A stretch of 64,000 bases of DNA from Methylobacter sp. KS41 (GCA_002862125.1 PHSP01000003.1:1364001-1428000), one strand, 5' to 3'. Positions 1-9,366 are shown, counted from the stretch's first letter. Numbers and translations are program-made. Notes: generated from the letters alone by a model not told the origin.

Positions 1-424
1 TAATCTGTGCGGCAGGGAACGACTCGGCGGCACCAGCAATAAATGACGGTGACAAATCCATGCTGATTTGCTCCACCTGTTCCTTATTAACGCCTTTATC
101 TTCAAGGTGTTGTTGAATACTTTGCAATGTTGCCTTACCCTCGGAAAAGAGAGTGCATGCCAACGCACCTGACAGCAATTGAAGGACTTGCTGAGTTTTA
201 GAGGGTTCAGCGCCCGGGCCTATCTGCATCCGCCGTTCCACAAATTCGGGATCCACTTTGAGAAAATACCGTGTGATGAATAGCACGGAGCTACCGAATA
301 AACCCCAGTACAGCCATGCCTCCCAGAATCGGAATGATCCCGCCGGCAGGAAGAGCAAAATCGCCAGAACCAGTTGGAGTCGAATGAATCCTCGGATAAC
401 CCGTTGGGAAAGGCTGCTTGTCAT
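1..424 (-). pseudogene. Chimera: isoprenylcysteine methyltransferase-like N-terminus joined to ISL3 transposase fragment (partial)
   Basis: Reading leftward from the ATG at 422-424, about 60 residues resemble the N-terminus of small membrane methyltransferases of the ICMT/PEMT kind: a hydrophobic helix, then FRFWEAW, a second helix, and FVERRMQIGPGAE. The frame then continues without a stop into a sequence typical of the middle of ISL3-family transposases (ISMDLSPSFIAGAAESFP, with the catalytic-region DMSP-like motif). The change of character falls near positions 150-185. The frame is open at the window edge. This is most simply an ISL3 insertion or deletion junction that happens to keep the frame, and I do not expect a working enzyme. 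Family assignment is from motif memory. The junction position is approximate. Confidence 0.6.
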
Positions 425-590
425 AGTGCTACTCTGTTAACGTTGAATTGTCCTGTTTCATTCGCTGGGGAGGTCCGTAATGTAACAAATACGCCGATAT
501 TTTCCAAGGTTCAGATAGTTGTGAGATTTGCGTTCATCTTTACGATGAAATTTATCAAACAGAATTCATACGTTAGCAGGGCAATCGCGC

Positions 591-1706
591 TTAAATTATC
601 CCCATGACACGAAGTAAATAATTGTTGTCCCATCCGGCCTTTAATCGTTTGATCTTGACGCCGACCTTAGCTGTTTTTTCAGTCTTGATCAGATTCAGAG
701 CGATATGCCGTATCACCGCCAGGTTCGCAGCGCTATGCCCCTTGCGAGCTCGATTGCTATCTTCATCAAAGGCAATATCAAGAACCCAATGAAGATTGTT
801 TTCAATTGCCCAATGCGCTCGCACCACACGCTCTAATCGCTTTGGATCATTCGCATTAAGGCTGCTGATAAAATAGCGTGTTTCCTCAGTAACTTTGTCG
901 CCGATTTCTCTTTTGGCAGTGACGGCGATAATGCTTTGCAGACTGTCCCAATTATGCCGCTCTTGTAACCAGGCTATATCGGCGGTTGCTCGAATCGAAC
1001 GTGTTTCGATTCGGCCATGCTCACCTTCATAGCTAACAGCGGTAACCAGCTGGGATAAAGACGAAGTAAAAAATGTTTTAACATCGTCATGCAGATTACC
1101 CTGATTGCCTTTCAGGCTAAACACATAATCGCCGCCTTGTCGTTTAATCTGTTCGGCTATTTTCTTTTGGCAACCCATCGCATCGATAGTAATCACTGCT
1201 CCCGCTATATCCAGCCGTGACAGTAACTTGGGAATAGCCGTGATTTCATTCGATTTATCGTCAACTTTAACTTGGCCTAAAACCAGGTTATTCTGTTGCG
1301 CCCAGGCACTGACCATGTAGATAGCGGCTTTTTTTGAAGCCTTGTCTATGCTGCGCCTTAAGCACTTGCCATCGATCGCAATCACTTCGCCTTCGGTTAG
1401 CTTGGCTAGGTCAGCAATCCAGCGAGAAAAACAGCTGCTAAAGTGTTCGGTATCAATAGCGGCATAAACTTCACCAAAGGTGTCGTGCGAGGGTATGCCA
1501 TGCTTTAAACCAAGCACTTCAGTAAACCACTCCTCTTTTGCACGCCCAAATTCTTCAATAGCAACCCAGTTATCAGCTCCACAAATCACAGCGCAGATGC
1601 TGATAAAGAAAATATCTTGCAACTGATGCTTCTTTTGTCTGTTTACCCTCGGGTCTTTAATACTCGAAAAGTGATGAATTATAGATGGTGTAGGTTTTGC
1701 AATCAT
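591..1706 (-). CDS. ISAs1 family transposase
   Basis: This is a full-length DDE transposase of about 371 residues. The N-terminus has the family's SIKDPRVNRQKKHQLQDI signature. The catalytic region shows AIDGK near residue 110 and ITIDAMGCQKKIA near residue 175. The C-terminal third has RAHWAIENNLHWVLDIAFDED, which carries the last catalytic Glu. No frameshift is visible and the ATG start fits the family. It stands alone between an ISL3 relic and a solo IS1634 end. I did not identify clear terminal inverted repeats, so the element boundaries are not called. Confidence 0.93.
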   Translation of the reverse strand: MIAKPTPSIIHHFSSIKDPRVNRQKKHQLQDIFFISICAVICGADNWVAIEEFGRAKEEWFTEVLGLKHGIPSHDTFGEVYAAIDTEHFSSCFSRWIADLAKLTEGEVIAIDGKCLRRSIDKASKKAAIYMVSAWAQQNNLVLGQVKVDDKSNEITAIPKLLSRLDIAGAVITIDAMGCQKKIAEQIKRQGGDYVFSLKGNQGNLHDDVKTFFTSSLSQLVTAVSYEGEHGRIETRSIRATADIAWLQERHNWDSLQSIIAVTAKREIGDKVTEETRYFISSLNANDPKRLERVVRAHWAIENNLHWVLDIAFDEDSNRARKGHSAANLAVIRHIALNLIKTEKTAKVGVKIKRLKAGWDNNYLLRVMGII

Positions 1707-1779
1707 TTAGAATCAAAATGATAGACTTATTACCTCATCTAAATTCTATTTTCAAGTGTTTTTAAGCACGATTGCCATG

Positions 1780-1825
1780 AAAAATCAATAACTTAGGTAG
1801 ACTGGAGTCACGAAGATGGGTTAAG
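1780..1825 (-). repeat. Solo IS1634-type end
   Basis: About 46 bases here are the reverse complement of the left end of the intact IS1634 element at 52943. The outer 25 bases are identical, followed by a couple of mismatches before similarity stops. The sequence points leftward, toward the ISAs1 gene. There is no matching transposase here, so this is a remnant or a solo end. Confidence 0.8.
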
Positions 1826-2130
1826 ATAAAAGGATTTTTTCGACATACCGGTACCTCTTGTTTCTTGGTAAACGCGTTATAAAACAGCATTTCGAGTTCA
1901 GAATCAGTCTTCTCGCTAATCCAAAATAATACTGAGGACGATCAATGCGGCTAATCTGTTCTGGATACGCCGTTAGGAATCAAGCCATAAGTAACAATCA
2001 GCGAGGGAATTATAATGTATTTGCCAGTTAACTTGACATGAATCCGGTATTCTGATTCATATCTGCATGGCACCATCACCATTAATGTAATGGTGAGCCA
2101 TTTAAAAAATAACAATAACGAGGTATTACC
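1826..2130 (+). promoter_or_regulatory. Upstream region of the urate-oxidase-like membrane gene, with candidate promoter and hairpin
   Basis: No gene is visible in this stretch. A TTGACA hexamer at 2033-2038 is followed after about 18 bases by TCATAT, a plausible but weak sigma-70 pair. Downstream, 2077-2095 forms a perfect 8-bp stem (CACCATTA/TAATGGTG) with a 3-base loop, inside the likely 5' leader. An operator or mRNA-stability role is possible. Both are sequence-only suggestions. Confidence 0.35.
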
Positions 2131-2829
2131 ATGGGTATAGTTACAACAAGTATCGGTTTTGAAATGCTATTGAGATGGGGGCATTTTTTAGGAGGTATTA
2201 CGTGGATAGGTCTACTCTACTATTTTAACTTCGTACAAGCCGAATATTTTAAAGAAGCAGAGGCATCAGCTAAATCAGATGCTATACAAAAATTGGTTCC
2301 CCGTGCCTTATGGTGGTTTCGTTGGGGGGCCATGTTTACGTTGCTAACCGGGCTGGGTATTTTCGCCATCAGAGGCGGCGGAATGTCCATGGATATTTAT
2401 GTGGGTGCATTACTAGGCATAGTTATGTTTTTGAATGTTTGGTTAATTATATGGCCGAATCAAAAAATAGTGATTGCTTCTGCAACACAAGTAGCCAATG
2501 GTGGCGATGCTTTACCAGAGGCAGCGGGCGCTTTGACTACGGCAGGATTAGCCTCAAGAATTAACGCTCTATTTTCAATTCCCATGTTGTTTTTCATGGG
2601 CGCTTCATCCCATTATCCACACAGCTTTAAGCTGCTGGCGCTTGTCGTTGCGGTTATTGTGATCCTGGCTTTGGAATATAATGGTGCATATCCAGCTATA
2701 AAAAATATTAAGGCACTAAAAAAATTACCGGCAGCGGGGAAGTTAGGGCCTTGTGCCAGCATTGCCGGGGTAATCCATTGCGGATTAGGATTAACAGTCG
2801 TCTTGTTTCTGATTTTAGATCTTCTGTAA
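2131..2829 (+). CDS. Membrane protein related to the N-terminal (membrane) domain of PuuD-type urate hydroxylase
   Basis: This 232-residue integral membrane protein has about six hydrophobic segments. The N-terminal LLRWGHFLGGITWIGLLYYF motif, the WWFRWGAMFTLLTGLG motif and a late CGLGLTVVLFL helix are typical of the Urate_ox_N (DUF989) family. In full PuuD enzymes this domain is followed by a cytochrome c domain. That domain is absent, so urate oxidation cannot be assumed. Related stand-alone proteins occur in methanotrophs with no established role. A strong SD-like GAGG lies upstream of the ATG. A rho-independent terminator follows directly, so it is probably monocistronic. Confidence 0.7.
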   Translation: MGIVTTSIGFEMLLRWGHFLGGITWIGLLYYFNFVQAEYFKEAEASAKSDAIQKLVPRALWWFRWGAMFTLLTGLGIFAIRGGGMSMDIYVGALLGIVMFLNVWLIIWPNQKIVIASATQVANGGDALPEAAGALTTAGLASRINALFSIPMLFFMGASSHYPHSFKLLALVVAVIVILALEYNGAYPAIKNIKALKKLPAAGKLGPCASIAGVIHCGLGLTVVLFLILDLL

Positions 2830-2853
2830 TTTGACTCTGTAAAATGGTTACGA

Positions 2854-2886
2854 AAATAGCCGTCATTTGGGCGGCTATTTTTGTCT
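2854..2886. terminator. Bidirectional rho-independent terminator
   Basis: A perfect 9-bp stem AAATAGCCG/CGGCTATTT encloses a 9-base loop and is followed by a T-run. It sits between two convergent genes and would serve both strands. Confidence 0.8.
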
Positions 2887-3557
2887 CAAAAAAGCTCCGT
2901 CTTTGTTTGCGAAACATCCTCGGAACGTGGTTCATCGTTATTCTTGATATGAATTTTTGCGACATGCTCAAAGGCGATATTTCCGGCTAAGTAGCCTATC
3001 TTGTTGCCTAATGCCTCACCGATTTCACCACCGGCATCGTCAAATAACGCATCACCAATCATGCCCCCAATTATTTTTCCAGCATGACTACTTACTTTTG
3101 CACTACCTTCTTTTTGCAAGTCTTCTTTTAAGGGATGCTCGATATCAGGTTGGTGGACAAGCTTTTTTGCAATTTTGTCACCCTGACGAGCTCCGAAGAC
3201 TTCACCGAACAAACCCCCAACTTCAGCGCCGATCACAGTACCTTCCGGCCCTAACACCGTTCCCAGGCCGGCACCCAGCATTTCTCCCAAACTTTCTCCA
3301 GCCATGCCTTCAGCCAGGCTCGCCCCTACCCCGGCGTAGCGGCTAGGATGCTTAGCCAAATCAGCTACCGTCTTCGCTTCTTTTTGTAATGCAGCAGAGA
3401 CATGGGCAAGCTCTTTTTCGATTTCGCCGACTTTACCAGCTAGGTCAGATGCAGACGCTTTAACGTCCCCAAGCTGTTTTCCGCTTGCTTGATCGGTACT
3501 GCCCAGTGAGCCACATTCCGTAGTTTGTTCCGCGATGTTTTTGTTGTCTTGAGTCAT
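2886..3557 (-). CDS. Glycine-zipper protein of unknown function
   Basis: The start was moved to the ATG at 3557, which has an AGGTGA ribosome site four bases upstream. An earlier in-frame codon has none. The 223-residue product has a polar N-terminus, a short helical stretch (LAGKVGEIEKELAHVSAALQKE) and then repeated GxxxG-type glycine zippers between roughly residues 80 and 190 (LGEMLGAGLGTVLGPEGTVIGAEVGG and IIGGMIGDALFDDAGGEIGEALGN). Such patterns occur in membrane-associated or pore-like proteins. No signal peptide or catalytic motif is seen. The function is unknown. Confidence 0.65.
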   Translation of the reverse strand: MTQDNKNIAEQTTECGSLGSTDQASGKQLGDVKASASDLAGKVGEIEKELAHVSAALQKEAKTVADLAKHPSRYAGVGASLAEGMAGESLGEMLGAGLGTVLGPEGTVIGAEVGGLFGEVFGARQGDKIAKKLVHQPDIEHPLKEDLQKEGSAKVSSHAGKIIGGMIGDALFDDAGGEIGEALGNKIGYLAGNIAFEHVAKIHIKNNDEPRSEDVSQTKTELF

Positions 3558-3895
3558 CGTGTCACCTGCCTTGCTTTGACAAAAGAAGTTTAAAATAAAT
3601 GTGTTTTTAATCGATGCTATCATTTTCTATCGGCACCGAACAAGACTTACTGGCTTTTTAAACCAAAGAGTGAGGAGTCATTGTAATGAACACAAACAAT
3701 TTGCTGTGGGTGCTAGACCATAAGATTCGACTTCTCGACACCGATGAGTCATACGGAATGATAGAGGTCACATCACCGCCACAAGTTCCGGGTCCACCCC
3801 CGCACTTCCATTAAGAATGAAAGCGAGTTCTTTTTTATCATTGAAGGTAAGCTGGTCGTTATGGCTAACGGCGAACGGCAAAAATACTCTGCTAG

Positions 3896-5696
3896 GAGGC
3901 TGTCCGAGAATAGCCTAGCATGCTAAATTTATCCCCGTCTCTTTAAAATACCTCAAAAACCCAACTAAATGCAAATATAAACAATATGTTATGATATAAT
4001 TGCGCTTAAAGTAGCCATCTGGAAGCGTCATGACAATTCCTTTCAAATCAAGCCCGGTTGAATTTAATCAACGCCTGCTATTTCCCGGCAATATTTTTGA
4101 TCTGCTTCCCAAAGACCATGATTGCTACCTCTATACCGAATTGTTTCAGATGCTTGATACCTCTATCATTGAAAGCAGTTACAAAATTAAAGGCCAGAAC
4201 GCCTATCATCCCAAACTAATCGTATCGATACTGATCTTTGCCTACAGCCAAGGTGTTTTCAGCTCCCGGAAAATCGAAAAACGCTGCCATGAAGATTTAT
4301 CCTTCATGTTTATCGCACAAATGAACTGCCCAAATTTTCGAGTGCTCAGCGATTTTAGAAAAGACCATGGCGATTTTTTTCAGGATTGTTTTAAGCAAAC
4401 CGTCAAACTGGCGATGGAGTTGAAGTTGGCTTCCTTAGGCCATATCAGCCTGGATGGTTCCAAATTCAAGGCTAACACGTCTAAACACAAAGCGATGAGC
4501 TATGGACGGTTAACAGAAAGGGAGCAAGCCTTATGCGCTGAAATTGATGACCTGATTGAGAAAGCTAAACGCTGCGACCAAGAAGAAGACAAAGCCTACA
4601 AAGAAAAAACCGGTTATGAAATTCCAGACGATTTGAAGTTCAAAGAAGGCCGGCTGGCTAAAATTCGAGCCGCCAAAAAAGCACTTGAGCAGCGCGAAGA
4701 ACAGCTTAATCCTGGCAAAGCCATCGACGACACCAAGCAAATCAGCTTTGCCGATACCGAGGCCCGCATCATGGGCAAAAAAGGCAGCTTCGATTACGCC
4801 TACAATGCCCAGATTAGCGTTGATGCCGGTTTGCAAATCATTGCCGGTCAGCATATCAGCCAAAATGCCAACGACAAACAAGAAGTTGAACCCGCTCTGC
4901 AAGCGCTGCAAGATACCACAGAGCGATTGCCTGACCAAGTCAGCGCAGATAATGGCTATTGGTCGGGTGGTAATCTACAAGCATTCGATCAAAGTAGAGT
5001 TGACGCCTATATCGCCACCGACAAAGGCGAAAAAACTCATAAGAGCCCATTGGACGCCTCGGCCCGGAAATTGGTCAAGGCCGACTTCGACTATAATGAA
5101 GCCGATAATGTCTTTATCTGTCCCAATGGACAAACCTTGGTAATGATAAGTGAATCCAAAGACGGCAGTCGGGTATACCAGGGACGTGATGAAGTCTGCG
5201 ATGCGTGTCCATTCAAAAGTCGCTGCTGCTAATCCGACAAAGGTCATGCGCGCACGATCAGCACCGATGACAAAGAGTCGCTACGACAAGACATGAATTG
5301 TAAAATGGAGACTGCTTCGGCCAAAGCAGTTTATAAGCAACGCAAAGTCATCGTAGAACCCGTATTTGGTCAAATCAAAAATAGTGGTTTTCGTGGCTTC
5401 AGTGTTCGAAGTAAAGAAAAAGTCGCTGGTGAATTTTCGATGGTATGTGCTGCGCACAATTTCAAAAAAATTGCCAAAGCCATTCTTACGGGATTAATCC
5501 TTCCGGAGTTTGGAAATTACGCTACAAACCCTGCAATATAGGTAAAAATCACTGGATAAGTCCGTTATGAGCGAGCAATAGTGGCTGAACTGAGACTATT
5601 CGCGTCAAGTTAATTATTTGCTGTCAGGAAAATTTTAAATTTATCTAAAAACCAAGAGGGACTGCTCGTTCTATAGCCTTATTCTCGGACAGCCTC
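3896..5696 (+). mobile_element. IS1182-type insertion sequence flanked by CTAG
   Basis: The inverted ends begin GAGGCTGTCCGAGAATA on the left and are mirrored exactly at 5680-5696 on the right. CTAG lies immediately outside both ends (3892-3895 and 5697-5700), consistent with a 4-bp target duplication of a palindromic site. It carries one transposase gene with a nonsense codon. The insertion interrupts a cupin gene. Confidence 0.85.
4030..5541 (+). pseudogene. IS1182 family transposase with an in-frame stop
   Basis: The first 400 codons show the family architecture: the N-terminal domain FQMLDTSIIESSYKIKGQNAYHPKL, the first catalytic Asp in HISLDGSKFKANTS, a long insertion rich in charged residues, and VSADNGYWS with the second Asp. 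After CPFKSRCC comes TAA at 5230-5232. The same frame continues after the stop with SDKGHARTI and the C-terminal VYKQRKVIVEPVFGQIKNSGFRGF, which holds the last catalytic Glu. A single nonsense change therefore removes the catalytic Glu domain. The element is probably immobile unless helped in trans or by read-through. Confidence 0.9.
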
Positions 5697-6074
5697 CTAG
5701 GAGTTTCGTTGAACTTCCACCAAATACGACGCATACATTCATCAACAACACAGAGCAAGACGTTGTATGGGTTACTGGCTGGCGACCGAAAGGCTTTGAA
5801 CGTTTTTTTCGGGATTTCGGAATTCCGATGCAGGAATCACAGGCACAGGAGAAATCTGTGGTGGATCAAATTGTTCAAAATGTGTTGAAAAACGTGGAAC
5901 GCTACGGAATGTATCTGGCCGCTTGAGAGCGCTGGTACAGAAATGCCAATAGCTATGAGGCAAGCTATTCGGAACATTGCCGTAAATAGGCGTTACGATT
6001 GGATAGCTAATGAAGTTTTTTTTAGCAGAAAAAACGACTACACAAACCCTATAAAACCAACCAGGAGCACCCTC

Positions 6075-6281
6075 ATGAAATTTAACCCCTGTAATGATAA
6101 ATGCACTTATGAAGGCAGTCATTGCCAAGGCTGTGGCCGTTCACATCAGGAAATAGCAGACACAAAAAAATTGGTCATGTCGATTGTCAACTTTATACAA
6201 GACCAAGGCTATGAAAATAGTGAAGAATTTGTCAATACGATGAGTAAAAGCGTACTTAAAAAATTGCAAAAACCAGCGTAA
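6075..6281 (+). CDS. DUF1289-like small cysteine-rich protein
   Basis: The start at 6075 is supported by AGGAG seven bases upstream. An earlier in-frame start at 5943 would add a basic tail with no homology to the family. The 68-residue product has a CNDKC-x5-CQGCGRSHQEI pattern of four cysteines near its N-terminus, typical of DUF1289 proteins and probably binding a metal. The rest is helical and ends in VLKKLQKPA. The biological role of the family is not known. It lies alone downstream of the broken cupin. Confidence 0.7.
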   Translation: MKFNPCNDKCTYEGSHCQGCGRSHQEIADTKKLVMSIVNFIQDQGYENSEEFVNTMSKSVLKKLQKPA

Positions 6282-6306
6282 AAGCACTCGGATAACCAGT
6301 GAGTTG

Positions 6307-6789
6307 TTAAGCTTTATTTGAGTCCTTCAGCACGACTATCCGTGCCGATATTGAACGGCCAGATACTATGACTTCTGCGACGGCGATGGGCAATTTGAAT
6401 CGGCGTGGCCCAGCACTGCCGGGATTGACGTAGAGAACGCCCTCGCGCTCGGAGATCAGGGGCTTGTGCGAGTGCCCCGTGACTACTATTTCAACGCCTT
6501 CAGCGACTGGCTTGATCTTGAGTTCCGTCAGATCGTGAAGAACGTATATAAATATTTCGCCCACTTTGAGGAAGTCGTTGACTGGAAGCATCTCGGCCCA
6601 TATGCCCTTGTCATTATTGCCTCGCACTGCAGTGACCGGCGCAGTTAAGGCAAGCTCTTCCAGGATTTTGGGATCGCCAATGTCTCCCGCGTGGATAATG
6701 TGGTCGCTCCCCTTAAGGAATGCCTTTGCTTCAGGTCGGAGAAGACCATGGGTGTCAGATAAGAGACCTATACGAAACATTGCTGGCAC
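6307..6789 (-). CDS. YfcE/MJ0936-type metallophosphoesterase
   Basis: A 160-residue calcineurin-like phosphoesterase. All five metal-binding motifs of the family are present in order: SDTHG near residue 11, HAGDIGD near 34, RGNND near 57, TGHSH near 105 and VNPGS near 121. Members hydrolyse phosphodiesters in vitro with Mn2+, and the cellular substrate is usually unknown. The length matches the family. The next gene upstream on the same strand ends two bases away, so the two may be co-transcribed. Confidence 0.9.
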   Translation of the reverse strand: MPAMFRIGLLSDTHGLLRPEAKAFLKGSDHIIHAGDIGDPKILEELALTAPVTAVRGNNDKGIWAEMLPVNDFLKVGEIFIYVLHDLTELKIKPVAEGVEIVVTGHSHKPLISEREGVLYVNPGSAGPRRFKLPIAVAEVIVSGRSISARIVVLKDSNKA

Positions 6790-6791
6790 AT

Positions 6792-7343
6792 TTAACTTTT
6801 ATCGAAAGTTTTTAAGTTTCTCAGTATTTTCAAAAGATTGATTAGATATAGCCTGGGACTGTATAACCGGATTTTAAGCCATTCCTTAACCGATTTAAGT
6901 CTTGCCGCGATTCTCTGGTGAATAGAGCTCATTTTAATCTTAACAATGACTGATATGACTAAATCGTAAGCCTGTTTAAACCACTCGAATGTCATGAGTT
7001 TTTCTTTCGATATGCGAAAGAGCCAAAAAGTAAATGCGGCGACCGGAATTTTTCCTGCATAAAGTGCCGCCCCAGCGATCACATTGCCTGTGCCTATCAT
7101 CTGCAGAGCAAGAATGCCCAGCAACTCCACCTGGATAAATAAGGCTAAAAAAAGCACCAGCAAAACATGGCGATTGAGCTCATTAATAAACGCCTCGGCT
7201 TTGTGTAAAATCGAAAGACCATGTATAAAAGTGTAAATTGGCTCGGCAATATTTTCCCAAATCAGCTCTTCGAGAACGATATAAATAGTCACCAATATTC
7301 CTAAAGCGATATCGGTGATTTTGGCGATAATTGTTATTAACAT
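6792..7343 (-). CDS. Hypothetical membrane protein
   Basis: This 183-residue protein has a hydrophobic N-terminal helix (residues 1-27), two more membrane segments around residues 60-105, and a strongly basic C-terminal half rich in Lys, Arg and Ile. I do not recognise a family. It begins with a good ATG and ends two bases before the phosphoesterase gene on the same strand, which suggests an operon. A role in the membrane is all that can be inferred. Confidence 0.6.
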   Translation of the reverse strand: MLITIIAKITDIALGILVTIYIVLEELIWENIAEPIYTFIHGLSILHKAEAFINELNRHVLLVLFLALFIQVELLGILALQMIGTGNVIAGAALYAGKIPVAAFTFWLFRISKEKLMTFEWFKQAYDLVISVIVKIKMSSIHQRIAARLKSVKEWLKIRLYSPRLYLINLLKILRNLKTFDKS

Positions 7344-8119
7344 AATCCGATTCTCAGAATACTTATTGTCAGCGCTTCATTGTATAGCAATTGGCCAACA
7401 CTGCAGAAATGCAATGAAATCCGAGGCAATGGAACTACGGACGAAAAAGGGGAAGTTCTGTCGGAATTATGCAAAGGTATTAAGCCGCGCCTATTTGCGA
7501 CAAAACCAATAGCCCAAAGTCATCAATGCCGCCCTCTTTTCGCCTAATGCAGATGTAATCGGTTGTTCTAAGCCCTGCAAGCTACGATTGACAAGGAAGG
7601 CTTGACGGGGAAAATGATGGAAATAGAGGGGCTCAATGCGTAAGACAGTTTATGGGAATACTATCTGTCAGGCCCCGACTCTAGTCCTGACCCCGATAAA
7701 TGGCGAACTGAATTGAATCGCCCATTGACTTTATAAAGGTTCCGGTGACTCTTCAACTTAATTCGTTGAATGTCTGATGCGAAGAAATCTATAGGGCCGG
7801 ATTGGATGGGGTCGATGGATGATGCCCGGCACGTTTCCGCTGCGCTCCAGCATCTTGAACAAACTTTGCACGATGTCGCCGAAATATGTAGTATCGGCGT
7901 ATACATCGCAGGAAAGTGTTACTAAAACTTGATGTTCAAGTTTTTTAGCTTGACTGATTCCGCATCAGATAAATCAAGGTGTTTTCGTCAATGTGTCCAG
8001 GCGCTACATGATAGCACTTATAGCTGTAAGGCCTAATTTAGCAAGATTCTTTAAGATCAAGAATTAAAAACTTGAATATCGAGTAATATTTAATTTTTCC
8101 GGACACTCATTCGTTTTTT
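7344..8119. other. Long non-coding or decayed stretch
   Basis: No convincing gene is seen. Several short open frames exist. The best on the plus strand is 7770-7925 (51 codons, starting MSDAKKSIGPDWMGSMDDAR), without a good ribosome site or recognised homology. The area may be the debris of an older gene. Confidence 0.4.
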
Positions 8120-9025
8120 ATGGTTAACCTTCGCGGCCCTGTTGTAGCTCTTTTAACGCCGTTTGATGCAAGCGGCGAAATTGAATGGCAAGCTTTCAAA
8201 ACATATTTGTTGGCGCTATTTTCCTGGGGAGTGCGCAGGGTGATTTCCAATGGTACGACCGGTGAGTTTCCTTCCTTGACGCTAAACGAGCGACAAAAAG
8301 TTGTCGAATTCGTCAGGGAGAATTTCCAAGGAACTATTATCAATAACGTCAGCGCGACTTGCATCAGCGACGTACGCGATCTGATCGCGGGAACGGAAGG
8401 ATTCGCAGATGCCGTGTTGCTACTGCCCCCGTATTATTATTCCGCATGCCGGAACAATGGGCTATGCCGTTTTTTTGTAAACGCGTTGTCCGGCACGAAT
8501 TTGCCGGTAATGCTTTACAATTTTCCGCAGCACACCGGTAATCGTCTCGGAGCGAATCTGATTGCAATGCTCCTTGACCAAGGCATTGCGGTTCAAGGAA
8601 TTAAGGACTCGAGCGGCGATATTGACAATGCCATGATATACAAGTCGCATTTTCCCGAAGTAAAAATATTTATCGGCAACGACGCTAAAGTTTTAGAGGT
8701 TTTGCAAAAAGGTTTGTCCGGTTCGGTGACCGGTGGAGCGAACCCACTGCCTGAATTGTTAATAGCCATTCAAGCGGACTTCCAAATATCCGGCAATAAG
8801 GCGCAATCCATGCTGCGTTGTTTCGATGTCTGGAACGAGTTCCGAGAAACAAGCGGGTATTTTGAGATTCCCTTGGTAAAAGCGGCGATGGGTGCGCGAA
8901 TTGCAGATTTTCCGCTACACGTTCGCCCCCCGTTTACGCCAATCCCTGCCGAAGATATCGATCGAATTCGAAGCGTAATTATTAAATGTTTGAGTGACTT
9001 TAGGACTATTGCGGCATGTGCATAA
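8120..9025 (+). CDS. DapA/N-acetylneuraminate lyase family aldolase
   Basis: A 301-residue TIM-barrel class I aldolase. It shows the family's SNGTTGEFPSLT motif near residue 45, the proton-relay Tyr in MLYNFPQHTG (Tyr133) and the Schiff-base Lys in GIKDSSGD (Lys162), followed by FIGND. The family includes dihydrodipicolinate synthase, neuraminate lyase and several keto-sugar acid aldolases. Sequence alone does not decide the substrate. A housekeeping dapA normally sits elsewhere, and the isolated position here beside an island boundary favours a catabolic or accessory member. No clear ribosome site is seen. No partner gene adjoins it. Confidence 0.85.
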   Translation: MVNLRGPVVALLTPFDASGEIEWQAFKTYLLALFSWGVRRVISNGTTGEFPSLTLNERQKVVEFVRENFQGTIINNVSATCISDVRDLIAGTEGFADAVLLLPPYYYSACRNNGLCRFFVNALSGTNLPVMLYNFPQHTGNRLGANLIAMLLDQGIAVQGIKDSSGDIDNAMIYKSHFPEVKIFIGNDAKVLEVLQKGLSGSVTGGANPLPELLIAIQADFQISGNKAQSMLRCFDVWNEFRETSGYFEIPLVKAAMGARIADFPLHVRPPFTPIPAEDIDRIRSVIIKCLSDFRTIAACA

Positions 9026-9321
9026 GAAAATAAAAAACAATAATCTAAATAAGTAGGCAGTTATCTATTCGGTAAACCAGTACCTATTAAGCATTTTGAG
9101 AGACTGGGCAGATCCTCCACGGAGCTAAATTTAGTCATGCAGTTTATGCCTTGTTGCTAATCAACCAGATTTGTTAACGGATCTATGGGTTAAGGTGTGT
9201 AGTAAATTTGTCACTACGCTGTAATGATGTCAGCGTAGGGTGTAGTAGATTTGTAGTAGGTTAGAACTTGGCGAGCTCTACAAGTGATTGATTATAAATG
9301 GATCATATAATAAGTATGTCA
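9026..9321. other. Intergenic region with a palindrome at 9214-9238
   Basis: No gene is visible. A perfect 8-bp inverted repeat, CTACGCTG/CAGCGTAG, spans 9214-9238 with a 9-base loop and no T-run. It could be an operator, or a recombinase arm site of the neighbouring integrase remnant. Confidence 0.3.
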
Positions 9322-9366
9322 CTTTTAATGCGATGGTCATGCGTTCGAATCGCATGCGACCCACCA
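9322..9366 (+). tRNA. 3' fragment of tRNA-Lys(UUU), probable attachment site
   Basis: The sequence matches the 3' part of a tRNA-Lys. It has the anticodon loop CTTTTAA, the 3' anticodon-stem strand, a TGGTC-type variable loop, a perfect T-arm around TTCGAAT, an acceptor strand GCGACCC, the discriminator base and CCA. The 5' half (acceptor GGGTCGC and D-arm) is missing upstream. Duplicated tRNA 3' ends are the classic attL/attR product of site-specific integration. A broken tyrosine integrase begins about 290 bp downstream. Confidence 0.75.

Larger units (their letters stand above)
3686..5926 (+). pseudogene. Cupin-domain gene, frameshifted and split by an IS1182-type element
   Basis: A GAGGAG ribosome site precedes the ATG at 3686. 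The frame reads a cupin start up to PGPPPHFH and hits a stop at about 3812. Shifting by one base restores the family sequence HFHKNESEFFFIIEGKL. The gene is then interrupted at 3892 by an insertion sequence and resumes after 5700 with FVELPPNTTHTFINNT and VTGWRPKGFERFFRDFG, ending at TGA 5924-5926. Cupins of this kind bind metal through the HxH and a later His. Two independent lesions make it a clear pseudogene. Confidence 0.85.

Noticed and set aside
2886-3346. Plus-strand open frames opposite the glycine-zipper gene
   Set aside because: Shadow frames with low-complexity His/Arg/Leu composition and no ribosome site.
7661-7906. Minus-strand open frame in the 7.3-8.1 kb gap
   Set aside because: No ribosome site, no recognised family and unlikely composition.
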